Shown here: positions 59,301 to 64,000 of the stretch, one piece after another | Layout: each line of letters begins with the position of its first letter | Numbering within the stretch: position 1 is the first letter of the stretch | NCBI GenBank assembly: GCA_911728455.2 | Contig: OU452226.1 | Span: 9,523,498-9,587,497, forward strand | From: Marthasterias glacialis | Taxonomy: Eukaryota; Echinodermata; Asteroidea; Forcipulatida; Asteriidae | Direction: 5' to 3' | Length of the DNA stretch: 64,000 nucleotides | Translations under genes and position numbers: made by a program | Notes under the pieces: generated by a model | What the model was told of the DNA's origin: nothing | The model's database searches: none | The model's input: only the letters and a program-made list of their open reading frames with translations

Positions 59301-59356
59301 CTCTTATAAGCTACAATGGCTTGTCAGATCTGGGACTCCTTAAAAGCATCTCCTGC

Positions 59357-59667
59357 AGGCCTGACTATTCACTGAGGTAATGTAGGCTATCGCCTCCATG
59401 CCCGTGATCATTGTCGTGGTGCCCCTGTCCATACAATGGTTATTTCCCTCATCCAGGTGCCCTCTACTAAGGGAAAAAATGCACTGCCCCTTACAAGAAA
59501 TAAGTTATCACAGGGGCCGATTTCACAAACAGCTGCAATTGATTTTAAGATGTGTATCAATCTAAGCAAAGTGCTAAGCAAAGTGTGATGTCACAATACA
59601 GATCACTGTGGCGATATTGACAACTCATCCTTAGATGAATCTTAGTGCTTTGTGAAATCGAGCCCAG
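59357..59667 (+). mobile_element. adjacent MITEs: family E (59,357-59,512) and family I (59,513-59,667)
   Basis: The family E part starts CAGGCCTGACTATTCACTGA and has CCAGGTGCCCTCTACTAAGG. The family I part starts CCGATTTCACAAACAGCTGC and ends GCTTTGTGAAATCGAGCCC. The two abut, so one probably inserted at the end of the other. Confidence 0.6.
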
Positions 59668-60416
59668 GCCTGCTGGTAGATAGAAAATGAAAGACTTTAA
59701 TTCCTCATTCTAAAAGTCCATCTACAGTAATTCTACCTCCATGGTTCTACGAAAATGTGTCATGTACTTTGTGCAGGTTTGAAAGACGGACCTTCAAGGA
59801 TCAGTTTATGGAGATACACTTTCATTTTGCATCATGGGGGGGGGGGGCGGCAGGTTTGGTCAATGCAGACATTTGATCACCCATCGATTGCAGCTTGCTT
59901 TGCTTCTCCCGATGCTTCAAGCAACTTCATCAGAATTGGATCTATCTTGAGTGATCATCTCGTGACCATGGTGTACTGTAGGCTAGTACACTGTAGTAGT
60001 ACGCGTATACTGTGTGGTGTATGTACATGTTGTCCTCACCCTCACTCATTTCAAGACTGGCATTTGAAGGCCCCAAATCACAGATGTTTGTGCCAATATT
60101 CTGCGATTGAAATAAGCCCCATGTTAGCGCGCTAAGATTAACAGTAAACATTTTTCGTTTTCACAACTGAAACCAGATCACCGAATTTGATGAAATCTTC
60201 AGAGGCTGAGGATTAATTTTGTTTTTCTTCTAAATACAACGAATAACGATGCAATTTCCCTTTATGCCGTGATCTGGAAATTTTAAATTGGACATGATAT
60301 GCCTTGAATATAATATACATACCTGTACATGTACTTGTCGTGTAAATATGCACTAAGCAACTGTATTTTGGCGGCAAGTATTTGCATAATTTGCAACAAG
60401 TGCAGAAATTTTGTAC

Positions 60417-61027
60417 TTAACCACTTCACGTCGGTATTTAAAACATTGTACCCTGCCTCTGCATGGTGTAACTTTACAGACCTAACAAAGTTTTTATTTT
60501 CTATGGAATATCATTGTCACAATGAAACCCTGACTAAATGTAGTAAAGACAACAACAGTTCTCATAAAATGCACCAGGATTTTTCATACCCTGAATAGGC
60601 CATGGTACATGTGTATGTATGTTAAAATCTTGTTAAAATTGTTTCCATATGGGGAAAACAATGATAAACAGTGATGGCAGCCTATCAATCTCCCATAATC
60701 CTCATTTGTACATAGGTCTGGAATCGGGGATTACAGAGTAACTCCCAGAAAAAGGGAGCTTTTGAGCATGAATTCCAGTATCCTTTGGCCATCTTTGTGC
60801 GGGGGAAAATGAAGTGTGGCATGATAGGTGCATGCCTGTGCATGCTACACAATGGATTGTCCTGGGATGTAGTTAATACATACGGGCTTTGTAGTACGTC
60901 AGTCGGTTAACTGACCGCAACCAAAAGAGGACAGTCTGAAGTTGTTTGGGGCATTCTAAAACGTCCACCATAATTTGGTTAGGAAAAGTTTGGCCGAAAA
61001 AGACGTCATCTGACGTGAAGTGGTTAA
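60417..61027. mobile_element. TTAA-flanked MITE with intact ends (family T relative)
   Basis: The left end TTAACCACTTCACGTC (60,417-60,432) and right end GACGTGAAGTGGTTAA (61,012-61,027) are perfect inverted repeats with TTAA outermost, 611 bp in all. The interior holds TCTGGAATCGGGGATTACA at about 60,717, the reverse complement of the TGTAATCCCCGATTCCAGA block of copy 2. It is therefore a relative in the opposite orientation. No ORF of note. Confidence 0.75.
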
Positions 61028-61727
61028 CATGTGTACGTAAATCCCCAACCTGCCATTGTGAGCACAGAATGCAGTGTTAAGCCACTCTGCATGAAATCAT
61101 ACAGCTACATGTATGATGAAATTAGGTCCCACTCAATCACAGCCCGCTTCCCTCCATGACAGCAGGAGGTAGTCTAGATATCAAATTTCATGGTTTGATA
61201 AGAAGCTAAATGTCTACTCTCCTGGCGGGAGAAGCAATATAAATAGCTTTCTTGGAAATATGTCTTAATGAGGTTTCTCTCGGGCATGGGGGAGGGCCGT
61301 TACCCGGAAGGGCTAGGGGTGGTTGCTTGAGAGATGTAAGTGTTACCAAAAATAGGGGGGGTCGTTAGGGCATGGTTGCATGGTTTGCACTTCCCAGCTT
61401 GTGTCTTCCCCAGGATCTGGAGGAAGGTCCATCGAGGCACTTGAGTCTAAAGTTAGACCTTTATCTGGTGTAGCTTCGGATGAACTCAGAGTTTTCTCCA
61501 TGCCACCACAGGAATAGTCAAGAACTCTGGGGGATTGGTAGCGCAGTACTTGACTGCCATGGACCTTGTCTTACATGTACTTGAAATGAGGTCAAACATG
61601 GATTTTTTCCCCTTTTCTTTTTGCATATTGGCAAGAAATTCTTGCATATTGGCTCTACACAGTTATCAGCCCTGTGAAGAGGGCCTAGGCAATGGCTTAC
61701 AGTAGCCTTCATACAATTCCAGGGCTC

Positions 61728-61836
61728 AATTTCATTGCTCTGCTTGCCTGGGAATCCTGTGCTTACGGCCCATAGAATCACGCCATTAGCCCAGAACTCT
61801 GTGGTAAGCAGTGCCATGAATGAAATTAGGCCCATC
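61728..61836. repeat. foldback MITE (family G)
   Basis: The ends CTCAATTTCATTGCTCTGC and AGTGCCATGAATGAAATTAG with AGAACTCTGTGGTAAGCAG are mirrored. It is related to 15,122-15,238. Confidence 0.55.
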
Positions 61837-62130
61837 AGATCTGATGCACATGTACTTTTTATGTGTACATTTATCTCATATTCAGGTACATTGTGGATAT
61901 GTGGAATTACATGTACTGTTCATTGTACATAAAACACTTGAAACTGAAAGGTAAATGTACTATCGATATCAATGTACAACGTATGGTTTTGAAATGACAA
62001 ATCTAGGTGTTTGTTTCTGTTTAAAAGAGATCATACTATTTGATTCACGTATAGTTCATGTCTGTACATGTATCCTTCCATCCTTTACAATTTAATGTAT
62101 GCAAGATCAAGTCATGATGTTGATTGCCTA

Positions 62131-62318
62131 CAGGCCTGATACTTCACGGGGGCAATTGAGGCAATGGCCTCCGTTGCCCCTGGTCATTGCCTTGGTGGCC
62201 TTGAAATGTTTCAATAGAAATTTTCAATTTCCTCGTAGAGGTGCCCTTTATCAAGAAGAAAATGCCTGGTGTGCTGGTGCCCTTGCCCTTTCAAGAATGA
62301 AGCCATCAGGCCTGTGCC
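62131..62318 (+). mobile_element. MITE family E, full-length copy
   Basis: It is bounded by ACAGGCCTGATACTTCACGG and GAAGCCATCAGGCCTGTG, short inverted repeats about 185 bp apart. The interior order (ATGGCCTCCGTTGCCCCTGG, TCATTGCCTTGGTGGCC, GAAATTTTCAATTTCC, GAGGTGCCCTTTATC) defines the family. Confidence 0.7.
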
Positions 62319-63204
62319 TACATGTATGTACATGTACAAAGAACATGTCACATTGTGGAGTCTACAAAAAATGTATCTCATTTAGCCTTTTAGAAAGACT
62401 CTGCAAGCAATTTTTTATCCGCAAAAATATCTCAGGGTAGTTTTATTAAATCATTGGTTAAATTGCACAAATGTACCTGTACGTGAACATTACTGCACAG
62501 ACAATAAAGTGTGGTTTGGTCAAAGTTTTAAAGAAAAAACCCAAATAAATCCAAGAAACTAGTAAGGCTCAAATGTGTACAATGTGAAGCAGTGATTCCT
62601 CTCACCTTGGTTCAACCAATCTCAGCATCTTCTTCATAAATGTAGTGCACTATGAATTTATGCATGCATGCATTCCATTCGGTACACCTGCATTTGTAAG
62701 CAATATATTCACAGGCACGTATCATCTTGACTTAAAAAGAGGCCGCATTGCGTCCGCACATATGTTCAATGAGTACACACCTTGATCAAAATCTGGCTCG
62801 AGACGACGGCGTTTCTTCCCTGCCAATATCTAGACTAGTCAAGAGCCTTCAGGGGGAGCAATGAACCTTTGCATTGTGTGTGTGCCTTTTTTCTCTTCAT
62901 TTTTTTTATCTTTCGTGGGTTTTTATTATTATTTTTTTTTTGGGGGTGGGGGAGGGGAAGGTGCCTCCAATTTGTATAGAGCTGTTGAGGCAGAAAATGT
63001 ATCACATAAAAAATTTTTGCTAGTCAAATGTTAGCAGGAAACCTGCCGCAGATGTTGCGTGTGACATGGTATTTTAGCTGGTAGCCTTCTTCTGGTAAGC
63101 AAAATTGTTTTGTGACTGAGCTGCTTTTTGTGCTTCTAAAAGCAGCTCTTTGAAATTGGGCCTGCAGGTCACTGAGGGAGATTTGACAGGGCATGTAAGA
63201 GGTC
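62319..63204. other. non-coding; repeat ends
   Basis: No gene is recognised. A family H end fragment lies at about 63,070-63,165 (TAAAAGCAGCTCTTTGAAAT). Confidence 0.35.
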
Positions 63205-63365
63205 TGGAATTACATCTTTAAGAGGGCAAGGTCATTTTCATTTTGCAAAGGGCTCTTCCATTGGACAAATCTTAAAGTTTATGGGAACCTTTTGAAAGGG
63301 CACCGAGGCCAAGACCAGGGCAACTAAGGCCATGGCCTCCGTGGCCTCGGTGTTATTCCAGGCCC
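63205..63365 (-). mobile_element. MITE, family E2, minus strand
   Basis: On the minus strand: GGCCATGGCCTTAGTTGCCC, GGCCTCGGTGCCCTTTC, GTCCAATGGAAGAGCC and AAAATGAAAATGACC. It is the E2 order reversed. Confidence 0.55.
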
Positions 63366-64000
63366 GATGTACAGAGGAGTCACTGTTTAAAAAAGTGATC
63401 AATGGAGAGAAGGAATGATCGTATACAATCTACGGTACCCAATTTTACTGCAGGATTCGCAAAGCACTGAGTACAAAGTACTTATAAATCACACATCAGT
63501 GTAGGGGTGAAGCCAAAAGTAGAATTTGTAATCCCCGATGTACAAATGTATATATATAAGATAGTTCCTGATAGACGCCATCTTTGCAGGCAACTTGGGT
63601 TTTGGCTTGGGGCCACTGCAAGCGTTCTAATTTTTTTATGCAGCCAATTGGTTCACTGACCAATCATGCTAGGAAGTTGGTAAAACTCCACTTGCCGCAC
63701 ACAGTTTATACACAAAATCCATACATGTAGTTGTGTGTTTAAAATTGACTACCGTTGCCCTTTAAATGATAATAATAATAATAATAGACATTTGTAACAG
63801 CGCCTAATGCAAAAGCCTGTAAGCACATAGAGCAACAAAATAAACAATGAGTGAAAGAAGATTATTAATAAGTAGATTCAAACAAATGAGTTTCTACACT
63901 GTGTGACGTCAATAGACTGATCCATTAAGCCCCGCCTCCTAACGTGTTGACCAATCACAGCCTTGGGTATGCCACCGAAAGTCCGACAAAAGTCCGACAC
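63366..64000. other. non-coding window end; SINE-like words and (TAA)n
   Basis: CACACATCAGTGTAGGGGT (about 63,490) is shared with the repeat in ESS2 intron 1. (TAA)n at 63,768-63,785 is followed by AGACATTTGTAACAGCGCC, typical of repeat ends in such genomes. No gene is recognised. Confidence 0.4.

Noticed and set aside
59771..59850. Alternative second exon of the 40,620 gene (FERRTFKDQFMEIHFHF)
   Set aside because: The phase fits, but the frame runs into a poly-G run and the donor is weak; cannot be told from chance.

Overview
The window is genomic DNA from an animal, most likely a deuterostome marine invertebrate and probably an echinoderm (a sea star is my best guess). Reasons: GT-AG introns of hundreds to thousands of bases; one clearly recognisable metazoan housekeeping gene (ESS2/DGCR14); a small tandem family of secreted PAN/apple plus fibrinogen-like lectin genes of the kind expanded in echinoderms and amphioxus; and a very high load of short foldback elements, tRNA-derived SINEs and ACATGTAC-type palindromic words. 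The species call is inference; the gene calls rest on reading frames and splice phases.

Layout. (1) 0.6-11.1 kb, plus strand: three related secreted-protein genes in a head-to-tail row. Two are intronless PAN-fibrinogen-like proteins (641-2083 and about 9973-11019). The one between them (4813-5217) keeps only the signal peptide and PAN half. The first carries a 30-bp minisatellite that codes a repetitive acidic Ser/Thr stalk between its two domains. (2) 13.8-27.7 kb, minus strand: one 14-exon gene model (850 codons, 3' end not found) for a scaffold-like protein with SAM-SAM-RA-RA domains and a Ser-rich tail. All 13 splice phases agree. The two SAM domains are split by introns at equivalent places, with a 51-nt middle exon each. 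(3) 27.7-30.9 kb: intergenic space between two divergent genes, with a CCAAT-rich patch, a hAT-like MITE and a nested palindrome. (4) 30.9-36.9 kb, plus strand: a complete 8-exon ESS2 homologue (502 aa), a nuclear splicing-associated protein. (5) 40.6 kb, plus strand: the first coding exon of an unrecognised gene. (6) 40.8-64 kb: no further exon I can defend. It is either the long first intron of that gene or intergenic DNA, and is filled with MITEs, SINEs, foldback elements and simple repeats.

How the genes relate: the lectin-like genes appear to be a local duplication cluster with a plausible role in recognition or immunity. The SAM/RA gene looks like a small-GTPase-linked scaffold and ESS2 is a nuclear RNA-processing factor; these two are simply divergent neighbours and nothing suggests a shared pathway. 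The most unusual material is the minisatellite-linked lectin, the duplicated-SAM/tandem-RA scaffold, and several families of TIR-bearing non-autonomous elements present in multiple copies here, including a TTAA-flanked family and a long-arm foldback that has been hit by a SINE and then tandemly amplified.
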